Shown: one piece after another, positions 52,759-64,000 of the stretch
Position numbering within the stretch: position 1 is the stretch's first letter
How the letters are laid out: the number at the start of each line of letters is the position of its first letter
NCBI GenBank assembly: GCA_033816765.1
Contig: CM066294.1
Span: 2,666,001-2,730,000, forward strand
From: Nothopassalora personata
Lineage: Eukaryota; Ascomycota; Dothideomycetes; Mycosphaerellales; Mycosphaerellaceae
DNA: 64,000 nt
Direction of reading: 5' to 3'
Translations under genes and position numbers: made by a program
Notes under the pieces: generated by a model
The model's input: only the letters and a program-made list of their open reading frames with translations
Database searches by the model: none
Told to the model about the DNA's origin: nothing

Positions 52759-53664
52759 CTACCATAACCCAGCGACTCCGGTGAACCACGTGAAACTGAG
52801 AATCGTGAGACCGGCCATGGAGAGCACAGCCCACATGATCTGCCTCTCGGCTTGCGCCAGAGCACTGTTGCAGGTGGCGCAGACCCAATCCGACATTGGG
52901 GTGTATGCTTGTGGAGTGTACATGCCAAAGGTGAACTGGTTGTATGTGCCCAAGTAGCCGGCCTGTGCCTGTTGTGTCACATCTTTTGCAGCATCGTGGA
53001 TGATCAGGGTGTATGTTTCGGTGAGCAGGGGTACGGTTCCGGTAGCTTGGTAGTCGCCAGTGTCCCAGACTACAGTCTGTGTCTCCTCGACTGAGAGGTT
53101 CGCAGCGATGGTGTAGGTCTGGGAGTTCAAGCTGCACGATGCGAGGACGTCAATCCTGGATGGTGTGACGGAAAGCGATGTGTAGTTCCAGGCAAAGGTC
53201 ACGTAGTCCTTGATCTTGAAGTACTTGCTCGTCTGGGCATTGGGTGTGATCATGGACACGCCACCAGCTGGTAGTCTGGCATCGAAGGTCTTTGTTTCCT
53301 GTCCCGACTTGTTGGTCCCCGTCGAGTTGCCCGTTTGCTTAGCCGTCCCCGATGTGCGCTCCGAGCCAGTCGCGCTGCCGGTTTCTTTAGGCGCATCGGT
53401 CGTCTGCGACTCGTTGTCGCCGGTGGATGTCGCCTCGGAGTCCCCTGTTGACGTCTCCTCCGCCTGGCTCTCGGTGGTGGCGGTGTTGCCCTGTTTGCCC
53501 GTGAAGGACAGATCGAACTTGGATGATGTCTCCTGATCATCCTGTCGCTTGATCACTGGTGCGATATCGTGGTTGATGGCCTCAATTGGGGCCCATCCTG
53601 ACGGCCAAGCAGAAGAAACGGTGGAGAATAGCAGCACGGAGGCGAGGAGTTCAGAAGGCCGCAT
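52759..53664 (-). CDS. DUF7137-type membrane-anchored glycoprotein (301 aa)
   Basis: A single 301-aa frame. A signal peptide (MRPSELLASVLLFSTVSSA) is followed by a Ser/Thr-rich, probably O-glycosylated stretch (about 45-125; TESQAEETSTGDSEATSTGD). Then comes the conserved domain: YFKIKDYVTFAWNYTSLSVT, DVLASCSLNSQTYTIAANLS, VVWDTGDYQATGTVPLLTET, YLGTYNQFTFGMYTPQAYTP and a CATCNSALAQAERQ segment. A C-terminal hydrophobic helix (MWAVLSMAGLTILSFTWF) ends the protein. This order matches what I know as the DUF7137 family of fungal surface proteins; function is not established. It is intronless. Confidence 0.8.
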   Translation of the reverse strand: MRPSELLASVLLFSTVSSAWPSGWAPIEAINHDIAPVIKRQDDQETSSKFDLSFTGKQGNTATTESQAEETSTGDSEATSTGDNESQTTDAPKETGSATGSERTSGTAKQTGNSTGTNKSGQETKTFDARLPAGGVSMITPNAQTSKYFKIKDYVTFAWNYTSLSVTPSRIDVLASCSLNSQTYTIAANLSVEETQTVVWDTGDYQATGTVPLLTETYTLIIHDAAKDVTQQAQAGYLGTYNQFTFGMYTPQAYTPMSDWVCATCNSALAQAERQIMWAVLSMAGLTILSFTWFTGVAGLW

Positions 53665-54367
53665 GGCGCCGGTGTTACTCCTGCTGGTATGCGCTCAGAA
53701 GCGTCGAGTGATGTCGGTGAAGCTGTTGGCAGTATATCGCAATATGGCAATGTGGCAGTAGGCGTGTGGTGTGTTGGGTATGCAGCGCAGACTGCACGTC
53801 CCCTCGTATCCGTGGATTCCCCACGTCTGTTCAGTGGCTGTAGCGGGAAGCGGCGATCGATAGCGAGCGACTGAAGAATAGTGTCACGTGTGACTGATGA
53901 GGCTCGTCTGAACGATAGAAGCGAAGGTTGATATTGCGCTGCGTTGGAGATGCTGATGAGTGGTGGCAGTTCTAACAGAGGGAGAGGCAGAGAATGTTGC
54001 CCTCCTGCAGATGCTCCGCATGTGTACTTTCGGCCTAGCCCTAGTGCTGCTAAATTAAGGGTGGCAACGGAGACGAACTCTATCTCGACACGCCTTCGTC
54101 TGTCACTTCACTTCACCTTTGAACTCCACTTATATCACTCACTCACTCACTCCTCCTCCAAAGCCCACACGCCGCAGCTTTGAACGCGCTTTTTAATGCA
54201 TTAGAGACAGCGCAAGACGCCGTCTGGCACCGGTCTTGACACGCGCCTGTCTCAAGCAAGAGGACACATCTCGGAATGACCTCCGACAAGAGCCTATACA
54301 ACCATCGACATCGCCATGGTTTTGGGTAGTACACTGATGTTGCCTACACCATGCTCTTGCTGGGGAC
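53665..54367. other. Intergenic region
   Basis: Promoter side of the DUF7137 gene. It includes a short ACTC tandem near 54138-54151. No gene is supported. Confidence 0.4.
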
Positions 54368-54926
54368 TTGTATCGACGTGTGCAGTGCTCCGCGCCGAGC
54401 CTTTCTTTTAATGCTGACGGCACCGCTCCATCTAAGCGCAAGCGGGCCAAAGCAAAGGCTGCTTGGCTTGCGTCTCACAACCAGGACGACGACAAGATCT
54501 CTGCCAAGCTCGTTGAGCTTTCCCTCAAAATTGACGCGACAAAGAAGCCACAGCCTGTTCTCGACATTCCTCCCATAGCAGTGAAGCACGAAACTCTCAG
54601 CCTGTTCAACAAGATGTTCCCAAGCAGCAATGGTCTCGAAACCAAATCGGACGTCCGCTGGGATGTGTTCGTCCAGGCTATGGCGGATGCTGGGTGTGTC
54701 GCAACAGATGCCTCTGTTTCAGCCGTCAGCTTCAGCAATGGCCACCAAGGTCGAATGGACTACATCCCTAATCCAACAGTCGATCCTATCATGCATGCTA
54801 CATGCTATAGAAAGACGCCTTGCAAAGTGTTTTGGATGGAGTGCTGCCCGCTTCGTGCTGATGGAGAAGAAGGATAAAAATTCGCAAAAAGAAGTGCATC
54901 CATCACATCGCTTAATCCATGGGTAA
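54368..54926 (+). pseudogene. Fragment of a fungal repeat-family protein, frameshifted by a CATG duplication
   Basis: There is no ATG start: the frame opens upstream with an unrelated lead-in, and recognisable sequence begins about 54413. It encodes a basic linker (SKRKRAKAKAAWLASH), KISAKLVELSLKID, then a C-terminal domain I recall from many fungal hypothetical proteins: LSLFNKMFPSS, VRWDVFVQAMADAGCVATD, SAVSFSNG, NPTVDPIM. The family continues LHAIERRLAKCFGWSAARFV, but that lies in another frame. The switch coincides with a tandem CATG (54790-54793 and 54794-54797); one copy would keep the frame. So this is a 5'-truncated gene broken by a 4-bp duplication. Confidence 0.6.
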
Positions 54927-55414
54927 GAGTGATAGCTAGGGGTGAAGCTCTTCCACATGGCAGCCTCGAGCCACATCGCCGATAGAGCAGTTGATCGACT
55001 TACATTCGCTCTTGACATGTAGACCAAGACTTCACGAGGGCAGGTCGCTTGACGATTTGTCTAGTGCTACCCCGAATGGCGCAAGCTGATATCGGACTTT
55101 CTCCAACCACAGCAAGAGCTTCCGATGCTTGGTATGAATGCTGCTGATCCGATCGCATCTCTGGTCTGTCTTCCCATGCAGTATGTGAGATGTCTACGCT
55201 TGAATAGGTAGGAGGTAAGCTTCAATCGTATCCATTTCACTTCAAGTGGTAGAATAGCTTATCAAGCTTGGGTTGCAGTGAGCATGAAGTTAAGGCCCTA
55301 GGTAGAAGTAGATCCGCGCTTTCATCGTATGCAACAACATATAAAGAAGTCTCGAGGTTTCGCGACTGATCTTGAAGCTTCCAGCATTACTCCCTTTGGT
55401 GAGCCGGCCTCGTC
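54927..55414. other. Intergenic region
   Basis: It lies between two pseudogenes. Nothing is recognised. Confidence 0.4.
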
Positions 55415-57052
55415 ATGCTGACTCTCAACTTCCTCTCTGTCCTGCCCCTGGCACTCGCCAGCGTCCTTTCACGAGATGTCGCCAACTACGATGGCTACAA
55501 AGTCGTTCGTGTGAACACCCACGGCGATGCTGCTGCAGTCATGGAGGATCTTTCCGCTCTCAACTACGACCAATGGAGTGAACGCGTTGAAGACTTCGTC
55601 GATATCTCGCTCTCTAACGAGGACTTTGAGAAGTGCCAGACACTCGGTCTCACTTCTGTGATGCACGAAGACCTCGGTGCAGATATCGCAGCGGAGACCA
55701 GCGACGACAGCGAATACCAGGCAACGGCTCTCGAACGGCGCCAGAACGGCACACTCCCAGCAGTGTCCTGGTTAAATAGCTACCACAGCTACAGCGAGCA
55801 CGTGCAGTACTGGAACGATCTCCGCTCTGCCTTTCCCAGCAATTCTCAGCGCTTCGTCGTAGGCCGCTCCTTCGAGGATCGTGAGATCTTTGGTCTCAAG
55901 CTCTTCGGTGCCAACACTGGAGCCTCCTAGAAAGCTCTCATCTGGCATGGAACCGTTCACGCTCGAGAGTGGATTACGACCATGACTGTGGAGTACCTGG
56001 CCTACAACATCATCAACGGCTACAGAAACAATGACCCCGGGTACCACGCACTGCTCGATGAGTTCGACTTCTAGTGAGTAGGATCAGATACAGTAGCCAT
56101 AGTGCAACGTCTGAGACACACTGAAAGCGTATGGCTTCTGCCCCTCTTTCTGAGGACTCGTAGACTAACCCGCCTTACCTTTAGCATCCTTCCGATCGTC
56201 AACCCGGATGGTTTCTCCTACTCGCAGACGAAAGATCGCCTGTAAGTCTCTTCATGCGATCCATGATCTTACCGCTAGCTGACATGTCGCAGATGGCGCA
56301 AACAACGCAAACCCGTCCGTCTCTCCAACGGCCGTACAGGCCCGTACTTGCTTCGGCACAGACATGAACCGTAAATGAAGTGCAAGGGTTCGCAGGCATG
56401 GTCTCTCTAAGACGTGCCGCCTGCTCAGCAGCAGTAGCTAAGTCACTTTTACATCGTGTCGAGTCTAGCTAATGACCTTCCTCCTACGTAGTGGCCTTAC
56501 TAATGGACTAGCGACCCGAATGGCGCCTCCACGGATCCCTGCGCTCAGACTTTACAAAGGCCAAGCTCAAGGCGACACTCCCGAGATCAAGGCTCTAGTC
56601 TCGCACATGCAATTTGTATCCCGATCCTACAACTTGACACAGTACATTAACTTCCACTCCTACGGCAACTACACTCTCTCGCCATATGGACACACTTCTA
56701 CGATGCCGGCGAATATCAATGCACAAGTCGGCCTGGGCCAGAGAGTAGCGGCTGCTATTAAAGGTGTGTCCTAAGTTCTTATAAAAGTTTGCTGGATTAC
56801 TTTTTGCTGAACTTACCGTGACTATTAGCTGCCTACGAAACTTAGTACACTGTGGGTCCTTTAGGTGCTACCCTGTACCCTACGACCGGTAGCAGTAACG
56901 ATTATGCTCATGATATTGCTGGCGCGGAGTACTCGTACTGCATGGAGTTGAGGGATAATGGCTAAAATGGGTTTGTGCTTCCGGCGAACTAGATCTTGCC
57001 GACTGGGCAGGAGGTTCTTGCCGGGGTGTTGGTCACATTAGGTGGGATCTGA
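55415..57052 (+). pseudogene. M14 zinc carboxypeptidase (carboxypeptidase A type), inactivated
   Basis: The signal peptide (MLTLNFLSVLPLALASVLS) and an M14 propeptide-like region lead into the catalytic domain (LNSYHSYSEHVQYWNDLRSA, FGLKLFGANTGAS). A TAG at 55928 interrupts it. The frame continues with the zinc motif [17 protein letters not shown] and, across introns (GTGAGT... and GTAAGT...), ILPIVNPDGFSYSQTKDR. The DMNR arginine-binding motif is out of frame near 56360, so a frameshift is also present. The third zinc ligand (YINFHSYGNY) and catalytic-Glu region (YSYCMELRDNG) survive. Further in-frame stops are TAG 56843, TAA 56963 and TAG 56990, before the natural TGA at 57050. All four stops sit where Gln is likely. 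Intact homologues are secreted peptidases. Confidence 0.85.
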
Positions 57053-59060
57053 GAGATGGTTGAGACAAGGACTAGACTAAAGTGCAGTAGTGGTATATCA
57101 TCCCTGAGCTGATGCTAAGCCCGGGGTACCCTCTTCTCATATCAAAGGCGAGCTCATATCACGTCCTATGATTGAAGCTCCTATCACTCGACCTTCTTGC
57201 AAGGATCCACACTGCGCTTTTGACAGCAGTCTTGAACACACGGCAACGGAAGCTTTTCTGGTGTTCTGCCAGATCGCAGCTAACCACGTGGTTTGCGGAT
57301 CTTCAATCAATCTCGAACTTGAGTATGAAGGAGGACGACGGAGACATGAGCAGACGTGAGTCGGCATTCTACTCGGCTACGAGTTACCCGGCTCCGCATA
57401 CCGATGCCTAGATATGTCCAGATGCGGCAATCATTAAGCCGATGCGCTCCAACTCTCAGCAAGTGCAGATCTCTTCGTATCGCGACGTATCAATATACGC
57501 TAGAAGTAGCCGCAATGTCATCTTTCAGTATGGGCTATGCTCATAGTTGTAGTCCGCACATGTGTCCTTCTGCACCCATGCGGATCTGGATGGTCCTAGT
57601 CTAGCTCGGGTATGGAAGCCGGCTGGTCGCCATCCATCGTCGTCGAACATCAGGACTACGACGTAGAGAGATCTCACGGTGGGTATTTATTGGGTATATG
57701 TCTTCAACCGCACCCAGAACAGAGCCCAGGCTCTTACCTGCGACAGAGCTTAAGACAGCAAGAGGCATGTGCTTGAAAGAGGGTAGGTCTAATCACGAAC
57801 GAGAGGCTGAAGCTCGATCTTCAAAGGAACAGAACGTCAACAATCGCTCTCGAAAGGAAGGACTTCAAGCGTACAAGACGTGGTCTCGGAGACGAATCTC
57901 ACTGGTCGGAGTTACGCGATGCATAACGCTGTACTGCTGATGTCGTGTGTGATGTTGAGTAGCAACTACAACGGAGGCCCGACGTGTTATGGCGATCTGC
58001 TTGGCATGAGCACATCTCCTCGAAAACGGCATGAGGCCTTTCAATCGCCAGTGTGGAGCATGTTTTCCTGTAATTGGCGCACATTATCAGTGGTATGACG
58101 ATCAGAGCAGATGCAATTGAGAAAAGTATGACTTTGGCCACCTTTGCCCTGGCTGCTGTCCAATGTTGGAGCCAAGTCGGATTCAATGTGTCAAGTGGAC
58201 ATTCTCATGCTTGTTACCGTGTAAATGCGAGCCGCCAGCGCGATGATCTTGTGCATCATGGCCATTTTTGCGTCGATGAACGCTGCACGCTGTATACGCA
58301 GCCGAATATAAATTGGTGCAGATGATACTCAAAGGAACACATTTCACAGTTAGAGGGACCATTGGGATGACCTATTCGTGTTCTTGCGCAAGGCTTGCCA
58401 AGGAAGCAATATGGTCAGCCGACTCCGCACTTCCAACCTTTGCTCTCATCCCTCCCGTCCCTGCCACGATCTGACTACACGCGACGTCTTGAACACATTT
58501 GGTGGCTGTATGTCGACATGCAACCTCCTTCATGTGATCGTATACAAGACTGAGAAAGATATGGGTTCCAGCTGCATGCATTCGCCTCGACCGGGACCAG
58601 AGACGCGACGAATACCGCGACGAACCCCCATAACGAGGACATGCAGAGTGTGCTGGATGTCGAAAGAGCTTGGAGTTGCGGGAGGATGAACTGACAAGAG
58701 GCGTTGGCTGGCAAGTGGACACGAACGACACGAGTGGGAAGACAGTGCCACAATCATGATGTCGTCGGATTGTGCTATATATACAGCCCCGACCCCGCGT
58801 TGCTGATCGAGTGATGAGTCCCAGTCGTTGCGACGATGAGATTCGTTCAGATCCTCCACTGCCACGCAATCATATATCATACATCGGCCTCCACCTTGCT
58901 TTTCAAGACCCGACCATCCACCAATCTCGAGACCCAATCCCTCGATAACTTATTTGACGCTCGCGCCACGGCCAGATACGCTTCGAACCTATGGTGATCT
59001 AACTCCGGCCTCTAGCACTCTCCAATTTGCAATGCTATTCCGTAGAAGAGCTGTCCGAAG
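57053..59060. other. Gene-poor flank before the second transposon tract
   Basis: About 2 kb with only short frames without domain character (for example 57698-57940 and 58530-58937). The base composition is ordinary, with CA and TG present, up to about 59.06 kb, where RIP-type composition begins abruptly. Confidence 0.45.
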
Positions 59061-59780
59061 TTGTGTCTAGCGTAACCGTCGAGGCTAGTGCCCGCTTACG
59101 AAAGGAATCCTTACGGAAGAGAAAAAGATATCGTAAAGACTAGTAATATGTCCTAAGGAGACTGAACTATATCGATAAGATTACTCTTCGGTAGAAACGC
59201 TCGATTGGCGAAAGATTAAAGGAGTAATATTTACGCCGTATTATTATAAAAGAAGCCTACTTTTAGAGTAATACGTACGCTATACTTTATACGATAAATA
59301 TATTAGCGATACGGCTTCTAAGGAAGCTTACGTAGATAGGGGAAGAAGTATAAAGCGGTATACCTTAGAGAGAGGGCTCCTTAGTACTTAAAGTAACTTA
59401 CTACGCTAGTAGCTTACTTACTAAAGGGATAGTAAGTATACCTTTAATAAAGGGCTCCGCGTAGCCTAGAGTAACTAGTACGCTAACTAAGAGGATAAAA
59501 GAAGTAGTATACCTTATCGTAAAGGATTCCGCTATACGTAGAGTAACTTATACGCTAGTAAGAAAATAAAAGGAAAGAAAGAGGAGAGGTCGAGGAGCGT
59601 ACGAGGAAAACCTCTTACTAGATATTAGGTAACGGAGATCCCTTACGAGATTCTACTATAGTATTCTCCTTACTATTACTACTCTTATAAGGACCGTTAG
59701 GTTATAAGGGGATGTCGTAATATATAGTACGCCTACGATCTTCTAATCGTAGATAAACTAAAGCTTACTTTCTTCTATAG
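59061..59780. repeat. RIP-altered repeat sequence with threefold imperfect repeat
   Basis: CA and TG become scarce and TAG/CTA abundant from here on. Three imperfect units around 59360-59575 each run ATACCTT...GGCTCC or GATTCC...AGTAACT...TACGCTA. No coding frame is recognised. The Gypsy LTR at 59781 is presumably inserted into, or beside, this older repeat. Confidence 0.5.
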
Positions 59781-60230
59781 TGTTACGGTCTAGATTAGAG
59801 GGCTACGTAAGACGTAGTGTAGGAAGAAGAAGAACTAAAGGATAAGGACTAATCGCTAAAAGAATTAGAGGGCTATTAAGCCCTAATTACATACACGACT
59901 ATAGGAATCGTATATAGTCGTAGATGACCGTAGTAATAAGTATATAGTCGAACACGACTAGACGACTAGACGACCGGTTGTATAGACGGTCGGACACCTA
60001 CTACTAGCTAGTATAAGAATCTCCTTTATATTTAGGAACGCTAAGAATCCCTTATAGTTTCGATATGTTTAACTTACTGTTTAATATTACTATTTAGAAT
60101 ACACTATAACTAACCTCTACCTTACCGCTACTTAAAGTCTTATAGACTAAGACAGCTACTACTTTATTACTCTCCCTTAACTTCCTATCGGCCCGAGAAC
60201 AAATCCGATTAAGCTTATCTTCTTAACTTA
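59781..60230 (+). repeat. 5' LTR of the right-hand Gypsy element (right border approximate)
   Basis: It begins TGTTACGG, like the LTRs at 18973-19332 and 23225-23606. The end is estimated from the spacing of the shared central motif; RIP has probably altered the terminal CA. Confidence 0.6.
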
Positions 60231-62381
60231 TAATATTATTAGGTTATACTAAACCTAATAGCTTTAAACGCTCTCTACAATAGGAGATCGATAGAGTAAT
60301 CGGGGAACACCCGCCCCTAGTAAAGCAAGTAGAGCCCGACGACCTTAGACCGCGAACGATACTATTAACGCCTTAGCTACTTATATAGGCGGCGATATCC
60401 TTAAGATAAGTAAGCTAGAGTTCTATTATAGCGACCGAGACAAGTTCAACACTTAGGTTACTTAGATAGATATATACTTCTTATTTAACTCTATAGCTAA
60501 GAACCTTAAGCCTATCTTTACTACTACCTTCTTAAGAGGACGAGTATAGCATTAGGTTAAACCCTTCCTTAGGACCTACCTAGACAGTAACGGTAACGAT
60601 AATACGAACGGAATCTTTATGTCTTATAGGCACCTTAAGAATGCGATAGAGAGCGTCTTTAGAATCTCTAATAAGATCTCTACTACGGTACGCGTTATCT
60701 AACACCTAACCTAGAAGACATCTACTACCGACTACGCTACGAAATTCTAGGAGTACGCCTAGCTTACCGATTAGGACGATAAAGCACTTTAAGTTATATA
60801 CTAAAGAGGACTAAAGGAGTATATTAAGGATAAGTTAATAAGGGACGGTCGAAGGATCGATAACTTAGGATCTTTAGTTAAAGTTACGATCGATCTTAAC
60901 GATAAACTCTACGAGAGAGCTCTAGAGCGACGCTACAACTCTAGAGTGTCCGGAAAGGCCGGATACACTCTAGGCTACGATAACCGTAATAGAGGCTTTA
61001 ACGACAATTATAACGACAAGCCTAAGAATAAGCTATATTACGGACTATAGCTAATAGAGCTCGACGTTACCGAGAAAGGTCGTAAGATTAGGAATAGGAA
61101 CGGGAATAGAGAATCCCGGAGTTTAAAGGAAACACGAACCTACTATAGATACGGTAAACCTAGCTATATAGTAAAAGACTACCGCGGTAGAAATATAGTA
61201 CGCCGCGAACAGTTTAATATAATACAACCCCGAACTAGTAAATCTAAGAGTAGCATTAGATCTCGAGGAGATACCGACTATACTCGGAGAGTAGAGGAGA
61301 GAGCTAGTAACGGAAGCACGGAGTCTCTCCTAGACCCCTTAGAAGAACGAGGAGGATACTATAGGTAGCAAATAGAGGTTATACTATTTAGGCTATAGAA
61401 CTAACTATAACAGTTTAGAGAAACATACTAACGGGTACTTAAAGAACTCCGATAGGAGAAACGAGAGTTTAGTATAATAGTACGAAGAGTCGACTACGAG
61501 AACGAAACTCGAAATAGTTACGGAAGCCTTTATTAGCGATTCTATTACTAAGACTCGTGCTAAGTTTACTACTCCGCTAAATTAGGAGTAGGGTATTAGC
61601 CTTAGTAACCGCGAGGAACCCTAGGAGCGAAACATAGGTAGAACGCTACGCTCTAGGAAGTAGACATCGACGAATCCTACTTCGACGATAAAGACAAAGA
61701 GAACTAGGACCCCGAATAGAACGGATCGTAGTTACTAGTACTATAGGAAGACAGTTAAGAAACTACCGGGCTAGATAACATCGAAGAAGAATAGGAGCCG
61801 GAAGAATCGAGCGAAGAAGATTCCTCCGAAGGAGAAGAGAGCGACACTAACGACGACAATAAACGACTTACCTTTACGGTAGACGTACCTAAGGGACTAT
61901 ACGACATAATCGTTTACCTATAGAGAAGGTACGAGGAATTCCTACCTAGAATAAATAGACGACGGATACTACACTCTATTAAGTTCGATAAGACACTCGA
62001 CACCCTACGAGGTATAGCCTAGGGATATACACTTATAGAGATAACCGAAAACCTAGTAACCGCTATTATAGAACGACTACCGATAGGAAGCCGGATAATA
62101 GGTACCGGATACCTTATACCGTTAGGAACATTTATATTAAACGAATTGCGTAACGTAGTGTAATATATACGCGTACTCTACTTAGAAACGTAGAAGATCT
62201 AGGAACGTTAACGAATATAGGTATAGACATAGAAAAGCTCGCGCTAAGTTTAAGCGGAGGCCTCGAGACACGAAGCACGACGTTCTATATACGAATAGGG
62301 AAAAGGATTAACTCCCTAGGAATAAGCGACTAAAGGGAGTTATATAACATAGAAAAGGCTTAAGTATTACTAACGACAATA

Positions 62382-62591
62382 GTGTTTCGAACTAAGATTA
62401 TCGTTAACGGGCATAAGATAGATGCTATAATAGATTCCGTAGCGAGCGGGAACTTTACCTCCGAATTATTTATTATAAGATATAGGATCGCTACCTATAA
62501 AAAGAAAGAGAGTTATAAATTAATCGCGGTAGACGGATTATCCTTACCTAGTGTAGAGCGCAAGACGATACCGCTACTACTTGCTATCTAA
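62382..62591 (+). pseudogene. Retropepsin-like segment of the Gypsy pol
   Basis: The longest uninterrupted stretch of the element: KIIVNGHKIDAIIDSVASGN, then SYKLIAVDGLSLPS. The active-site region, normally D-S/T-G, reads IIDSVASGNF here, so the catalytic Gly appears lost. In an intact element it would process the gag-pol polyprotein. Confidence 0.6.
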
Positions 62592-64000
62592 CGGCACTAC
62601 GAGGAGATTATCTTAGATGTTACTAACATAGCTAGTTATAACATCGTACTAGGTATGCCTTAGTTAAGAAAGCATAACCTAGTAATCGACTAGAGAAGAG
62701 GAGTACTTACATTTAGGGAATGCGATTGCGTTATCGACATTTAGCCTACGTAGCGGTAGCGTTCGCTAGTAGATAAGGTAAAGAGACAGCTAAATAGGAT
62801 ATAGCTTACGCCGAATAGAAGGATAGAAGAACTACCTTCGACCGGGATAGATACTAGCGTAGGGCCGCCGGGTTACGAAGTTACTAGTAGTAATAGAAGT
62901 AACGTACTATCGAAGGATACTAACATCTTAGAGTTAAGTATTCCTAAGGAGTATCGTAAGTAGTCGCGACTCTTTAAAGAGGAAAGAGGTAAGGATGCCT
63001 TACCTAAGCACTAACTATAGGATTATAAGATAAACATTTAGCTAGGGAAAGAGCCTCTATAGGGACCCCTATATTAAATGTCTAAGAAAGAGCTATAGAC
63101 CCTAAGAGAATAGCTAAAGGAGAAGCTAGCTAAAGGATAGATAAGAAGATCTACCTCGAGTGTAGGAACTCTATATATATTCGTTCTAAAACTAAACGGG
63201 AAACTACGACTCGTCTAAGACTACCGAAAGCTAAACGAGATTACGATTAAGAACCGATACCTACTACTAAACATCGAAGAAGCATAAGATAGATTAACCG
63301 GATTAGACTAGTACACGAAGATTAACCTACGAGACGCCTTCTATGCTATACGAATAGTAGAAGGAGAAGAATAGAAAACCGCCTTTAGGATAAGATATAG
63401 ACTCTACGAGTTCTTAGTTATGCTAATAGGATTAACTAACGCACCCGCATCCTACTAGGACCTTGTTAATAAAACACTTAGAGACCTACTAGACGTATAT
63501 ATTATTACTTATATAGACGACATACTAGTCTATATAAGAGGATCCCTCTAGGAGCATACGAAATAAGTCTAAGACGTGTTCAAACGACTTACACGGTTAG
63601 GCTTTAAGATAGCGCCTAAGAAGTACGAATTCTATAAGAAAGAAGTTAAGTTTCTAGGCTTTATTATTAGTACGATAGGAATTACGATTAATCCTACGAA
63701 GATATAGTTAATTAGAGAATAGCTAGAACTAAAGATAGTTAAGGACGTGTAATCGTTCCTTAGACTAGCTAACTATAACCGGAAATTCATTAAGGACTAT
63801 TTAAAGACAGCAGTACTAATAACGATACTTACGAGAAAAGACGTTAACTAGAAATAGGGAAAAGAACAATAAGAAGCGTTTAGGAAACTTAAGGAACAAT
63901 ACGCTTTAGCCCCTACGCTTCGATTATTCGATAGTAGTAAGGAAGTCTATATCGAGACCGACGCGTCTAATATAGTAATAGGCGCATGTCTAATATAGAC

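Larger units (their letters stand above)
59781..64000 (+). mobile_element. Gypsy-type LTR retrotransposon, 5' half, RIP-altered, cut by window end
   Basis: The 5' LTR starts TGTTACGG at 59781 and ends at roughly 60230; its middle (AATCTCCTTTATATTTAGGA at 60018) matches the solo LTR at 23225-23606. Plus-strand frames then show gag (about 60.35-61.2 kb; SDRDKFNT, LRGRV) with a destroyed zinc knuckle at 61141-61182. A retropepsin-like segment follows at 62382-62591. Reverse transcriptase runs from about 63.18 kb to the end, with YIDDILVY (63510-63533) and FLGFII intact. RNase H begins at the edge (ETDASN). TAG/TAA codons break every domain. Only the left part is in the window, so the 3' LTR and target duplication cannot be checked. 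Confidence 0.8.

Overview
The window looks like nuclear DNA of a filamentous ascomycete, most likely a Dothideomycete of the Mycosphaerellales type. The grounds are short GT-AG introns (about 49-265 nt), fungal housekeeping genes (Tof1/Swi1, RCC1, argininosuccinate synthase, a Pyp-type phosphatase), the small BTB and F-box-like families common in that group, and repeats showing repeat-induced point mutation (RIP). The assignment is inference; no marker gene fixes the species.

Layout. 1-17.7 kb is a gene-containing arm: an E2 ubiquitin-conjugating enzyme, a BTB protein, decayed F-box-like genes around a tRNA-like sequence, a cupin_5 gene with a frame problem, a rhodanese-PTP phosphatase, a BTB-like fragment and a secreted three-exon protein. 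17.7-34.0 kb is a nested transposon block. Its shell is a minus-strand Copia-type LTR element with 176-bp LTRs and a perfect 5-bp target duplication. Inside lie a minus-strand 3' LTR, a RIP-broken small ORF, a tRNA-like relic, a plus-strand Gypsy gag-pol, a nearly RIP-free solo LTR with its own target duplication, and a 4.3-kb element bounded by GC-rich palindromic inverted repeats. 34.5-53.7 kb is a conserved arm: tof1, a divergent mitochondrial 3-hydroxyacyl-CoA dehydrogenase, RCC1, argininosuccinate synthase, a five-exon glycine-rich secreted repeat protein and a DUF7137 membrane protein. 54.4-57.1 kb holds two broken genes, one an M14 carboxypeptidase with four Gln-to-stop changes. 59.06-64.0 kb is a second RIP-altered tract with the 5' half of another Gypsy element, cut by the window end.

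RIP here acts on CpA/TpG (to TpA) and leaves CpG alone, so repeats fill with TAG/TAA while keeping many CG steps. Genes on each side of the transposon blocks are ordinary single-copy nuclear genes. They form no obvious biosynthetic or defence cluster. The least explained object is the 28.2-32.5 kb inverted-repeat element and its stray palindrome. Exon boundaries were read by eye; no alignment or database search was run.
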